From a virus, in the IMG/VR virus record IMGVR_UViG_3300017763_003471, positions 1 to 64,000 of that record: a DNA stretch of 64,000 bases; one strand, written 5' to 3'. The first letter of the stretch is position 1, and every line of letters begins with the position of its first letter. Below are positions 17,002-26,090 of the stretch, one piece after another. A program made the position numbers and the translations under genes. Under the pieces are notes generated by a model that was not told the DNA's origin, did no database searches, and worked only from the letters and a program-made list of their open reading frames with translations.

Positions 17002-17797
17002 TTACCCAAACATAATCGAAGAAGTATTTAAAGATAGAAATAGTTATAGTTTTGATACTGTACCTAGTGCATTTATAGATGCAATATTCAATGAGCCTAA
17101 GTTTCCAGAGTCAGCAAGATTCAGAAAAGCTAAATGGATTTCACACGAGTCAGGCATCCCTTGGTTAGAGTTAGATGTTCCTGAGTTCGATTGGAAAGCA
17201 TGTTGGGGCGAAGCAATGGCAGTGTATAATGAAGCTATTCAACATAGAAAAAATGATTACGATGAAAGTAACCCAGATGATTATGGACACAGAGGCTGGC
17301 GTAGTTTAACATTACATGGTTTAGGTAAACATGTATCTCAGCATTGGGATAGTAAAGATGTTAAAGCCATGGGTTTTGATTTTAAAAGCGAAGAAGAAGT
17401 GAGAGAAGCATATCATTGGACAGAGATTGCAGACAAATGTCCTAAGACAGTAGAAATGATTAAGTCTATTCCAGGTTATATGTCATTCGATAGAGTTCGT
17501 TATATGTACTTAGAACCAGGCGGATACATTACTCCTCATAATGATTATGAACATAATAAGTTAGGACCATTGAATATATCATTAAACAATCCCGAGCATT
17601 GTTATTTTAAAATGATTGACGATAATGCATATGTTCCGTGGAAACCTGGTCGTATGATTAAGATGAATGTGGGACATCAACATGCAGTGATGAATGATAC
17701 AGATGAAGTAAGAGTTCATATGATTGTACACGGACAGTATGGTGGCAAAAGTTATGAAGATATTATGATAGACAGTTGGGAAAAAGTGAATGACTAA
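16991..17797 (+). CDS. Aspartyl/asparaginyl beta-hydroxylase-like dioxygenase, TTG start
   Basis: 268 residues. The TTG at 16991 follows CAGGAG at good spacing and overlaps the previous stop; no in-frame ATG lies near. The Fe(II)/2-oxoglutarate site reads EPGGYITPHNDYE (H-x-D, about 181-183) and VGHQHAVMND (distal His about 227), with Arg in DEVRVHMIVHG for 2-oxoglutarate. The preceding LNISLNNPEHC strand is typical of the family. It sits between radical SAM genes, so it likely hydroxylates the same intermediate. Confidence 0.8.
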   Translation: MTINYPNIIEEVFKDRNSYSFDTVPSAFIDAIFNEPKFPESARFRKAKWISHESGIPWLELDVPEFDWKACWGEAMAVYNEAIQHRKNDYDESNPDDYGHRGWRSLTLHGLGKHVSQHWDSKDVKAMGFDFKSEEEVREAYHWTEIADKCPKTVEMIKSIPGYMSFDRVRYMYLEPGGYITPHNDYEHNKLGPLNISLNNPEHCYFKMIDDNAYVPWKPGRMIKMNVGHQHAVMNDTDEVRVHMIVHGQYGGKSYEDIMIDSWEKVND

Positions 17798-19391
17798 ACA
17801 CACAGACCATCAACGTTCAACCAATTTTAGCAAGAGAGTTAGATGTGCAGTATTAGATACATCTAAAACTATTGGTGATGACGAAATATCACAATACACT
17901 AGACAGATGACTTATAACTTTCTTAGAAACAATTACAGTCATTATAGACATAAGATTTACGAAGAGGATACAGTTGATAAGATACTAGCAGACTTAGCCA
18001 ATGATCCAGAAGAAAGTGATATTGTTCTTTTAGTAGTTCAAGCATACGGTAACATATTATATGATACGTGGCAACCACTGGAACATGGTTATAGTTTATT
18101 CAGAGAGTATTGCAATCATGATTGGTTAGCAGATGCTAAAGCAAATAAGTTTTTATTAATGGGACATATACTTGATGACCAACACAAAGATAGATGGTTT
18201 AGATTACATGAGCAATGTTTCGTTATCAATTATCCTATGTGGAAAGCAATGGGAAGACCTGCGTTTGGAGACTTTGGGGTTAAGCAACAGGAAGTTAGAC
18301 AGGCTGTGAGAAGTACAGAAAACTTTCATGACGGACATACGCCTAAGTATTTGTCACCGGGAACAGAACAAGAAACAATTAATCGTACAGGCTTTGGTTG
18401 GAATCTAATCAATGAGAGTTTAAAAGCAGGACTATCAGTATTAAACTTTGATGAGCAGGCTCGTAAGACTAAAACATATTTGTATCCAGAGATTAAAGAA
18501 GAACAAGAAGAATTCAAAAAGTTCTTTAGAGAAGATTGTGCTAACTTTAAAGCACACGAAAGTAATCTAGGTCAAACTAAAAAAGACTTCTTACAATATC
18601 AAGCCTATACAGTTCAACGCTCACCAGATGCCATATGGGTTATGAATACAGAGTCAGTAAATGATGTTATATTTGTTCCTAGAAAGTTTCCACTAAAGAA
18701 TATTTACAGTGTAGCCGCAGGATTTAAAACATTTGCATTCTTAAATAATTGGAACCCTAATACTGATGTAGAGAATGTAGGTCTACATTACTTTGATATA
18801 TCAGAGAACAGTTTAGAAGCAAGAAAATGGTTACACACTGAATGGGATCCGAGAGACTTTAATCAGTACTTAGATTATTTACACGATGAATGGTATAAGA
18901 CTGATAAAGCCCTGATATCAATTTATGAAGACTTTGATTTCATGTCACCTAATTGGGATAGTGAAAGAGAAAAAGCAAAAGAGGCATATCAAAAAAGCAT
19001 TCTAAGAATCTTTGATACAATGGAAGACTTCTATGAAATGCATGAGAAAGTTAAACATAATCCTAATATAACATACGGAGTAGCAGATTTATGTAGAGAC
19101 TATCAGCCTCTTGTAGATAGAATTCAACCACATGAAGAAGGATTTGATAGTGTGGTATGGAGTAGTAATTATATTACAACAAGATATACAACGTGGTTAC
19201 TATCATATGAAGAACGTAGAGATATCTACAAAGAAGTAGTAAAGAAAATGTGCGATAAAAACAAACATCTTAGATTGCATAGTGCAGATTGGGATGGTTC
19301 ACCAACTAGAGGAATGAAATTAGAAGAAATTAATCACGCATACGGATATCCGGAAGAGTTATTTTTAAAATGGCGAAGCAAGAGAAACTAA
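17790..19391 (+). CDS. Large hypothetical protein of the biosynthetic array (533 aa)
   Basis: No family recognised. It is Tyr/Trp/Asp-rich and mostly helical; the middle part (PDAIWVMNTESVND, then IYSVAAGFKTFAFL) has alternating strand-helix character reminiscent of the C-terminal domains at 9652 and 10596. There is no cysteine cluster, signal peptide or TM helix. It overlaps the hydroxylase before it by 8 nt and the radical SAM gene after it by 22 nt, so it is probably a dedicated component of the pathway. Confidence 0.6.
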   Translation: MTKHTDHQRSTNFSKRVRCAVLDTSKTIGDDEISQYTRQMTYNFLRNNYSHYRHKIYEEDTVDKILADLANDPEESDIVLLVVQAYGNILYDTWQPLEHGYSLFREYCNHDWLADAKANKFLLMGHILDDQHKDRWFRLHEQCFVINYPMWKAMGRPAFGDFGVKQQEVRQAVRSTENFHDGHTPKYLSPGTEQETINRTGFGWNLINESLKAGLSVLNFDEQARKTKTYLYPEIKEEQEEFKKFFREDCANFKAHESNLGQTKKDFLQYQAYTVQRSPDAIWVMNTESVNDVIFVPRKFPLKNIYSVAAGFKTFAFLNNWNPNTDVENVGLHYFDISENSLEARKWLHTEWDPRDFNQYLDYLHDEWYKTDKALISIYEDFDFMSPNWDSEREKAKEAYQKSILRIFDTMEDFYEMHEKVKHNPNITYGVADLCRDYQPLVDRIQPHEEGFDSVVWSSNYITTRYTTWLLSYEERRDIYKEVVKKMCDKNKHLRLHSADWDGSPTRGMKLEEINHAYGYPEELFLKWRSKRN

Positions 19392-20608
19392 GATATATAA
19401 AATTTGATGTAGGTGTGTTACACTTAGAGTTAACCTCACGATGTAATGCATTATGTCCTATGTGTGGAAGAACTACTGGTATGGATGGTGCAGTAGAAGG
19501 TGGTGAAGTAGTATTAAAGAAACGTGATGATGTACATTTACTTGATACAGATCCACAGTTGTTAACAAACATGATAGAAGAAATGAAACCGTTCTTACCT
19601 AATCATGTTTTTATCAATGGTAACTTTGGTGATCCAATTATGTATCCTCATCTATTAGAGATTATAAGAATGTACAAAGACGCTGGAGTTCCACAAGTAA
19701 CGCTGAGTACGAATGGTTCAGTACATAAACCAGAGTGGTGGATAGAGTTAGCAAGTATAATGAGAAAGCCTGATAAAGTTATTTTCGCAGTAGATGGGTT
19801 AGAGGATACTAATCATTTATATAGAGTGAATACAAACTTTAACAAGATAATGGAAAATGCACAGGCATTCATAGATGCTGGTGGACTAGCAAGATGGGAC
19901 TTTATTGCATTTGCACACAACGAACATCAAATTGAAGAAGCCAAAGCATTAGCAGATAAGATGGGCTTTGTTAAATTTAGATATAAGAAATCTAATCGCT
20001 ATGTAATACCTACACATTATGCAGGCGACAAAGAAGAAAAAGTAGAAACAAAAACAGAATTGAAATTTGTTGCGAAACAACACGTAGCCATGGAAAAGAA
20101 AAAAGCAAAAACTACAGAAGAAAAAGCAAAAGCAATGGCTACTATATTGAAGGCACCAGAGAAAACAGATAATGCAAATACAACAAACAACGTTGAAAAA
20201 GTGATTAAGAAACATAAGACATTTGATAATTATGTAAAAGCTACAGACATTGCTTGTCAGACTATGAGAGATAAAAGTATATTTGTAGATTACGAAGGTA
20301 AAGTTTGGCCTTGTTGTTGGCAAGGACATTACTACAGTAAAGTAGGACATGACATGGCAACACCTAGACGTATCGAAGACAATGCTATTATGAATAGAAA
20401 ATACGGAGAAGGATTTAATGACTTGTCAAAGCATAGCATTCATGATATACTAAACTCACCATACTTTTCAAATGATTTAGTAGATAGTTGGGAGATAAAC
20501 TCTCCTGACAGATTATGGATATGTGGCAAGACATGTGGAAAAGAATTAGATTTCAGAGGAAACGGAGAAAAGAACTTTGAGGATACGGAGATGAATGAAT
20601 ATGCCTGA
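19370..20608 (+). CDS. Radical SAM/SPASM protein (subfamily B)
   Basis: 412 residues. LELTSRCNALCPMC carries Cys25, 29 and 32; NGNFGDPIMYP replaces GGEP as in the protein at 13285. Between about 220 and 285 there is a Lys/Thr/Glu-rich insertion absent from its paralog. The C-terminal SPASM-like part contains IACQT, WPCCWQ and WICGKTCGKE. It overlaps its neighbours at both ends. Paralogy with 13285-14376 is clear. Confidence 0.85.
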   Translation: MAKQEKLRYIKFDVGVLHLELTSRCNALCPMCGRTTGMDGAVEGGEVVLKKRDDVHLLDTDPQLLTNMIEEMKPFLPNHVFINGNFGDPIMYPHLLEIIRMYKDAGVPQVTLSTNGSVHKPEWWIELASIMRKPDKVIFAVDGLEDTNHLYRVNTNFNKIMENAQAFIDAGGLARWDFIAFAHNEHQIEEAKALADKMGFVKFRYKKSNRYVIPTHYAGDKEEKVETKTELKFVAKQHVAMEKKKAKTTEEKAKAMATILKAPEKTDNANTTNNVEKVIKKHKTFDNYVKATDIACQTMRDKSIFVDYEGKVWPCCWQGHYYSKVGHDMATPRRIEDNAIMNRKYGEGFNDLSKHSIHDILNSPYFSNDLVDSWEINSPDRLWICGKTCGKELDFRGNGEKNFEDTEMNEYA

Positions 20609-22022
20609 TACATTTTGCATATTACCTTGGATTAATATCTCAACACGTGCAAATGGAGATTTGCGTGTATGTTGTCATGCCAATCAAGGACCTACTCGAG
20701 GTATCTATAAGAAAGAAGATGGGACAAACTATAATCTTAAACAAGATAAGATTACTGATGCGATTAACTCTCCACTAGCAAAAGAAATTCGTAAAACAAT
20801 GTTAGATAACAAATGGCATGCAGAGTGTATTAGATGTTTACGTGAAGAAAAATCAGGTATGAAGTCCAGACGTATTAACGATGGCGAAAGATTTGCTCAA
20901 CATATAACATTTGAACAAGCGAAAGAACATACCTCAGAAGATGGTACAATAGATTTAAATCATATAAAACAAACTTACTATGATATTCGTTTAGGTAATT
21001 TCTGTAACTTAAAATGTCGTATGTGTTCTCCGATGGATAGTAGTTCTTGGTACGATGATTATGTTAAGATGTGGGGTACAAATAAGTTTAAAGATACACA
21101 TGGTATCGTAGAAATGTATAAGAATAACAAAGGTAGATTTGTATCAAACGATTACGATTGGGTTAAGAAGGATCACTTCTGGGAGAATTTAAAAGAAAAC
21201 GTAAAAGGAATGCAACATGTTTATCTAGTAGGTGGTGAACCTCTTATCATTGAAGAACATTATGATTTCTTAAAGTATTGTGTCGAAGTAGATAAAGCAA
21301 AAGAAATGACACTTGAATACAATACTAACTTAACTAACATTCAACCTAGAGCATTAGAGTTATGGAAACAATTTAAGCAAGTTCAGTTTGGTATATCAAT
21401 GGACGGAATAGGTGAGACATTAGAATATGTACGTAACCCACTTAAGTCAAAACTAATGGAAAAGAATTTAGTAAGACTAGATGAAGTTGGTTTAGAGAAA
21501 ATGAATTTCAGAGCCTGGATAGCATTTACTATTGGTGCCCTGAATGCTTTTCATTTTACAGATTTCTTAAAGTGGAAGATAGAACAAGACTTTGCAGTTA
21601 TATCTCCTATGCTAAAGAATAATCCTAAGCCATTTATTAATGCACACCCAATACATAAACCACATGAATTAGCAACAAGATTTCTACCATTAGAAGTAAA
21701 AGACCAAGTACGTGATAAATGGGAAGAATTTAGAACAGAGTTCAAAACAGAAATAGTAAATAATATTGACTATCATTCACTCGCTAAGAAAAATCCTATG
21801 GCAATGGGAATGATTAAGCCTGCAAACAAAGAGTGGGCTATAATGAAAATGGACCAATTACTTGATAATAATATTAAGTTTATGTATGATGAAGATTGGT
21901 TCACAGAAGAAAATAACAAGAAGTTCTGGCAATACAATGAGAAACTTGATGGAATCAGAAACGAAAACATGGAAAAACAATTACCAGAGTTGTATAACGC
22001 AATGAAGAAATATAAGGTATAA
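20595..22022 (+). CDS. Radical SAM protein with N-terminal twitch domain (subfamily A)
   Basis: 475 residues if the first ATG is used (a second ATG lies two codons later). N-terminal cysteines: Cys8 (FCILPW), Cys26-Cys27 (RVCCHA) and CIRC. The radical SAM triad CNLKCRMC follows FCN-type spacing in RLGNFCNLKC, and VYLVGGEPLI binds SAM. Closely related to the protein at 15454. Immediate neighbours are a B and a C member. Confidence 0.85.
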   Translation: MNMPDTFCILPWINISTRANGDLRVCCHANQGPTRGIYKKEDGTNYNLKQDKITDAINSPLAKEIRKTMLDNKWHAECIRCLREEKSGMKSRRINDGERFAQHITFEQAKEHTSEDGTIDLNHIKQTYYDIRLGNFCNLKCRMCSPMDSSSWYDDYVKMWGTNKFKDTHGIVEMYKNNKGRFVSNDYDWVKKDHFWENLKENVKGMQHVYLVGGEPLIIEEHYDFLKYCVEVDKAKEMTLEYNTNLTNIQPRALELWKQFKQVQFGISMDGIGETLEYVRNPLKSKLMEKNLVRLDEVGLEKMNFRAWIAFTIGALNAFHFTDFLKWKIEQDFAVISPMLKNNPKPFINAHPIHKPHELATRFLPLEVKDQVRDKWEEFRTEFKTEIVNNIDYHSLAKKNPMAMGMIKPANKEWAIMKMDQLLDNNIKFMYDEDWFTEENNKKFWQYNEKLDGIRNENMEKQLPELYNAMKKYKV

Positions 22023-22023
22023 G

Positions 22024-23187
22024 ATGGAAATAGATAAGCAATCACTTAAATGGTCACAGTATGATTTTACTAAGATACCTTTTGATGATATTGTCAAAGT
22101 AGGACAACGTACTTTATTGTATAGAGATTTATTCTCAGTGTCTTGGTTACTAGGTCGTTTCTGTAATTATAAATGTAGTTACTGTTGGCCTTATGCTAGG
22201 TCAGATAGAAAAGACCATAGACCTACAGAATTGTGTTTAGCAACTATTGATGAGATAAAGAGGCAAGCACGTGATAATGGGTTTAATAGTTTTCATTTTA
22301 GTTTATCTGGTGGTGAGCCTACTTTCCATCCAGGATACTTGGACATCTTACAACATTTGGCTGATGATGTCGATAATTGTAATTACACTAGCGTTCATAT
22401 GACTAGTAATATCTCTCGTAAAAAAGATTGGTTTATAAAGTATGCTGAGATAGTAGGTAAAATGCATAGAGCAAGTATTACAGCCAGTTATCATAGAGAG
22501 TTTGCAAAGCCAGAAGAATTTGCAGACAAACTTTTATTATGTATGGAATATGATATACAAGTAACTATTAATATGGTTCTTGTTCCTGAAAGATTTGATG
22601 TTGATTGGGATAATGCATTATACTTTCATAACAGAGGTATTAATGTTACGTTAAAGCCTCAATCTGATCCTACTGCTTCTTTTGTTGTTAAAGGTTATAC
22701 AGATAAGCAATTAGAGATTATGCAGAATGGTATGCCACAACGTGCATACACAGATGATTTACAAAAGACAACAGGTAAAAAGATTATAAGACCTAAGCCA
22801 GCAAAGACTATGTGGAACCAAGACATAATGAATGGTGATGATAAAGGTGTCCCACCAATCATGCAAGTAGAGTTTGAAGATAGCAAAGGCAAGAAGTGGT
22901 ACATAGACCAAGCAGAAAGATTTAATGCTTTCAACTTTAATAAGTTCAAAGGTTGGGATTGTACTAGTGGCTTCAAAGGTGTTATCATAAGAGAACCAGA
23001 CGGAAGTATTAAACGTTCTTACAGTTGTGCAGATGAACCACTAGGATATATCGAAAGTGGATTTAAACTATTTGATAAGCCTAAGCCGTGTATTAGTGAA
23101 AGTTGTGTTTCAAGTGCAGATAGTAAGATACCAAAAAGGGCACCAGGTCACCAAGTAAGAATATATCCAAATGAAAAGATTAGATAA
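22024..23187 (+). CDS. Radical SAM protein (subfamily C)
   Basis: 387 residues, starting 1 nt after the previous stop. CNYKCSYC at Cys47, 51 and 54 is followed by FSLSGGEPTFHP. C-terminal cysteines in GWDCTSG, RSYSCADEP and KPCISESC suggest an auxiliary cluster. It shares layout with the protein at 14376, including W(L/M)xG before the triad. Overlaps the aminotransferase by 17 nt. Confidence 0.83.
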   Translation: MEIDKQSLKWSQYDFTKIPFDDIVKVGQRTLLYRDLFSVSWLLGRFCNYKCSYCWPYARSDRKDHRPTELCLATIDEIKRQARDNGFNSFHFSLSGGEPTFHPGYLDILQHLADDVDNCNYTSVHMTSNISRKKDWFIKYAEIVGKMHRASITASYHREFAKPEEFADKLLLCMEYDIQVTINMVLVPERFDVDWDNALYFHNRGINVTLKPQSDPTASFVVKGYTDKQLEIMQNGMPQRAYTDDLQKTTGKKIIRPKPAKTMWNQDIMNGDDKGVPPIMQVEFEDSKGKKWYIDQAERFNAFNFNKFKGWDCTSGFKGVIIREPDGSIKRSYSCADEPLGYIESGFKLFDKPKPCISESCVSSADSKIPKRAPGHQVRIYPNEKIR

Positions 23188-24091
23188 GATAGATTTATTT
23201 ACAGAACATTGTGAGAATAGAGAACAGGCTATTCGTAAAGCAAAAGCTATTGTAGATGAAGATGTTATTGAGGTAGGAAGTTCAGTTAATATCTTTAATG
23301 ACTCTTATGACTTTTCAATATTACATGACCAAATGGCATTCTTAGAACAATATGATGAGTGGATACATTCTAGTAAAAAGTTTAAGATAATGGGACTTGA
23401 TAAGTTTACTAATAGATTAGTTACTAACGGTATTACTGATGCATTTACCGACTTCTATGAGACTGCAAAATACTTACATGTACTCAGAGGCGAGTACACG
23501 TATCACAGGGACCTAGGGATACCTGTATTAGATACATATAAAGACATACCAATCAATTCATCTTTGATTATAAGTTATCCTTTTAGTGCTACTGGGAACG
23601 TACATTTTGACTGGGATAGAATAATAGAAACATGTAATAAAAGAAATGTTGCTATATTCATAGATTGTTGTTTGTTTGGTGTAGCAGAAGTACCTAGATT
23701 AGATTTAAATCATAAATGCATAACCCATGTAGCATTTAGTTTCAGTAAGACATTCGCTACTGGAGGATTGCGTACAGGTATGTTATATAAAAGAAATGTT
23801 GAACGTACCGCATTGCAATTACAAAATCAACACTTTTATACACAGATGGCTGGAATGAAAATACATTCAGAATTAATGAAAGAGTTCAGTCCTGATTATA
23901 TGTGTAATAAATATAGACAGAAACAAATCGAGTTAGCAAAGACATTAGAAATAGAACCAAGTGATAGTGTTATCTTTGGCATTAGTACAAAAGATAAAGA
24001 CAATCATTTTGAAAGAGACGGATATATTAATAGATTATGTTTGTCTTATGCTTTGCAAGAACACGACAAACATTACGAGGACTTTGAATGA
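23171..24091 (+). CDS. Compact PLP-dependent aminotransferase-like protein
   Basis: 306 residues, shorter than the usual 380-420 of fold-type I enzymes. Key elements are present: TNGITDAF (cofactor phosphate region, about 85-92), SYPFSATG (about 135-142), Asp165 in FIDCC for the pyridine nitrogen, the Schiff-base Lys193 in SFSKTFA and Arg201 in GGLRTG. The missing length is mostly at the C-terminal small domain. In the array it could install or remove an amino group on the product. Trimmed size may mean narrowed specificity rather than loss of activity. Confidence 0.7.
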   Translation: MKRLDKIDLFTEHCENREQAIRKAKAIVDEDVIEVGSSVNIFNDSYDFSILHDQMAFLEQYDEWIHSSKKFKIMGLDKFTNRLVTNGITDAFTDFYETAKYLHVLRGEYTYHRDLGIPVLDTYKDIPINSSLIISYPFSATGNVHFDWDRIIETCNKRNVAIFIDCCLFGVAEVPRLDLNHKCITHVAFSFSKTFATGGLRTGMLYKRNVERTALQLQNQHFYTQMAGMKIHSELMKEFSPDYMCNKYRQKQIELAKTLEIEPSDSVIFGISTKDKDNHFERDGYINRLCLSYALQEHDKHYEDFE

Positions 24092-24777
24092 GTGTAGAAA
24101 AATTAGACATAGAATTCGATTACAAGAGACTTGTAGGAGAGTTCAAAGGACTTGACATTGAACAGAAACTTATTGATAATGAATATCAGATAGCAGTTCA
24201 ATGTAGAGAAGGTATTGAGGGTGAAAAGCAATTAACTGATAGTTGTGGCAGTTTGCTATACGATTGGGATAATTACTTTCCAGAACAAGATTACGAAAAC
24301 TCAGGACCTAAAGTACGTGATGTAGTACTAGAAGAAGATGTATTTAATCTAGTTTGTGATATATGGAAAGGTACATATATAGGCGAAGTAGTAAATGCAT
24401 TATACGAAGAATATGGAGTCCTGAGAGGTAGATTTATGATGTTAGGAATGAAAAAATGTTTAACATATCATAAAGACAACACACCAAGATTGCATATTCC
24501 TTTAGTAACTGATGATAAATGTTTTATGGTTATCGATGATAAAGTATGCAGAATACCATATGGTGGAGTATATAAAGTTGATACTACAAAAAGACACACC
24601 GCCATAAACGCAAGTAAGATATTAAGAACACATTTAGTATTTTGTTTACCTAAGCCAATAATAGATAAATCTAAACCTTTACCGTGGGAAATACCTACTG
24701 AGTTGGGTGGACCTAAAGGTGCAGAGCCTACAAGATTTGGTACATGGGAAAACAAAGGAAGGGAAATAGATTTTTAA
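24088..24777 (+). CDS. Asp/Asn beta-hydroxylase-like dioxygenase
   Basis: 229 residues, ATGA overlap with the aminotransferase. The metal site is visible in LTYHKDNTPRLHIPL (H-x-D, about 131-133), the distal His in TKRHTAINAS (about 171) and the 2-oxoglutarate Arg in ILRTHLVF. This is the third such enzyme in the array. It belongs to the same broad fold as those at 3859 and 16991 but is too divergent to be a recent duplicate. Confidence 0.75.
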   Translation: MSVEKLDIEFDYKRLVGEFKGLDIEQKLIDNEYQIAVQCREGIEGEKQLTDSCGSLLYDWDNYFPEQDYENSGPKVRDVVLEEDVFNLVCDIWKGTYIGEVVNALYEEYGVLRGRFMMLGMKKCLTYHKDNTPRLHIPLVTDDKCFMVIDDKVCRIPYGGVYKVDTTKRHTAINASKILRTHLVFCLPKPIIDKSKPLPWEIPTELGGPKGAEPTRFGTWENKGREIDF

Positions 24778-25235
24778 TGACTGATTTAATAACAGGTTCA
24801 GACCATAGAGGTTATGAATTAAAATGTGCAATAGAGAAACATCTTGTTCCTATTGACAAAGATATAACAAGCGATATAGTAACATATTTAGATTGTGGTT
24901 GCTATGATAGTAAAGCAAAAGTAGATTATCCAGATGTAGTAAAGAGTTTGGCTTTAGAAATGAAGTCAGTTTTTGATAGAGGGATTTTAGTATGTGGTTC
25001 TGGGTTTGGTGTAGCAATAGCGGCCAATCGATATCCACATATTCGTGCAGTAACAGTTCGCACTCCTAAAGAAGCAGAAATGGCAAGACTACATAATGAT
25101 GCAAACGTATTATGTTTAGGTGCAGATTTTACTTCTACAAAAGATGCATTAAAAATTGTTGATAAGTTTTTAACTACCAAATTTGAAGGTGGTAGACATA
25201 AAGATAGAGTTGCTAAACTGACATCGATGCTTTAA
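24777..25235 (+). CDS. rpiB: Ribose-5-phosphate isomerase B (RpiB/LacAB family)
   Basis: 152 residues from the ATG that overlaps the previous stop (TAATG). GSDHRGYELK at the N-terminus, the catalytic-Cys loop VCGSGFGVAIAANR and the HNDANVL segment (normally HNDANVLALG) are all family signatures. The enzyme interconverts ribose-5-phosphate and ribulose-5-phosphate; relatives isomerise 6-carbon sugar phosphates. As last gene of the array it may feed sugar to the pathway or to nucleotide synthesis. Its 3' end overlaps thyA, on the opposite strand, by 23 nt. Confidence 0.88.
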   Translation: MTDLITGSDHRGYELKCAIEKHLVPIDKDITSDIVTYLDCGCYDSKAKVDYPDVVKSLALEMKSVFDRGILVCGSGFGVAIAANRYPHIRAVTVRTPKEAEMARLHNDANVLCLGADFTSTKDALKIVDKFLTTKFEGGRHKDRVAKLTSML

Positions 25236-26082
25236 TAAAAGGCTGAGGGTCGTAACCAATCAATTCAAAATCTTCTATTTTAAAATCATCTATAGACTCA
25301 ACAGTTCTATTAATTTTTAGTTTAGGAAAATGTTCTGCTTGTCTTTCTAATTGCTCTTTGACTGCATCAAAGTGATCCTCATATACGTGACAGTCACCAA
25401 AGATATGATTAAAATCACCAACACCTAACTTACAAACATGTGCAATCATATAAGTTAATAATGAATATGATGCAATGTTAAATGGAACTCCTAAAAATAA
25501 ATCTGCACTACGTTGATACATGTTACAAGATAATTTTCTATCATTAGATACATAGAATTGTGACATAGTATGACATGGTGGTAAAGCCATCATATCTACA
25601 TCCCTTGGATTCCATGCATTAAGAATATGTCTACGTGATTGTGGATTCTCTTTAATAGTTTTTATAATTTCAGCTATCTGGTCAACACCGTTAGAATTTC
25701 TCCATTGAACACCATACACTGGTCCTAAGTTCTTTACTGTATCAGTGTTAGTAAAGCCTAATTCTTTACCTTGCTTGTCAGCATTGTCAGTCCAAATAGT
25801 TCTCTTACCAATTAAATTCTCTCGTTTATCACCGTAATGAATTTCTGCTAGTCTACGTTCATCACTAGACCCTTCTAAGAACCAAAGTAATTCACTTAGT
25901 ATTGCTTTGAAGTTTACTTTTTTAGTTGTTAATAAAGGTAGACCAGCTTCAAGTTGAAAGTTTAAATGTGCATAAAATATACTACGAGTTCCTGTACCAG
26001 TTCGTTCTTGGTCTCGCTTCTCGCCTGTATCCATTACATGTTGTAGTAAGGAAAGGTATTCCTCTTCTTCCCAATTAGCCAT
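25213..26082 (-). CDS. thyA: Thymidylate synthase
   Basis: 289 residues, normal for ThyA. The catalytic cysteine lies in LPPCHTMSQFYV and the folate/dUMP contacts in RRHILNAWNP, QRSADLFLGVPFNIASY and IFGDCHVYEDH. It methylates dUMP with methylene-tetrahydrofolate, giving dihydrofolate that the adjacent DHFR recycles, an arrangement also found in T4 (td/frd). It lies 8 nt downstream of the DHFR gene in one operon. No intron or intein interruption is seen. Confidence 0.97.
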   Translation of the reverse strand: MANWEEEEYLSLLQHVMDTGEKRDQERTGTGTRSIFYAHLNFQLEAGLPLLTTKKVNFKAILSELLWFLEGSSDERRLAEIHYGDKRENLIGKRTIWTDNADKQGKELGFTNTDTVKNLGPVYGVQWRNSNGVDQIAEIIKTIKENPQSRRHILNAWNPRDVDMMALPPCHTMSQFYVSNDRKLSCNMYQRSADLFLGVPFNIASYSLLTYMIAHVCKLGVGDFNHIFGDCHVYEDHFDAVKEQLERQAEHFPKLKINRTVESIDDFKIEDFELIGYDPQPFIKASMSV

Positions 26083-26090
26083 TTACTATC

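Noticed and set aside
19949-20350. 133-aa minus-strand ORF inside the radical SAM gene
   Set aside because: The Phe/Cys-rich product is the reverse complement of Lys/Glu-rich coding sequence.
23171-24091. Aminotransferase as a truncated pseudogene
   Set aside because: Cofactor lysine, aspartate, arginine and the N-terminal elements are intact and the gene is coupled on both sides, so a compact functional enzyme is more likely.
3859-25235. RiPP precursor peptide for the radical SAM enzymes
   Set aside because: No short ORF in the array has a leader-core layout or Cys/Gly-rich core; the only small one (5185-5301) is a basic helix.
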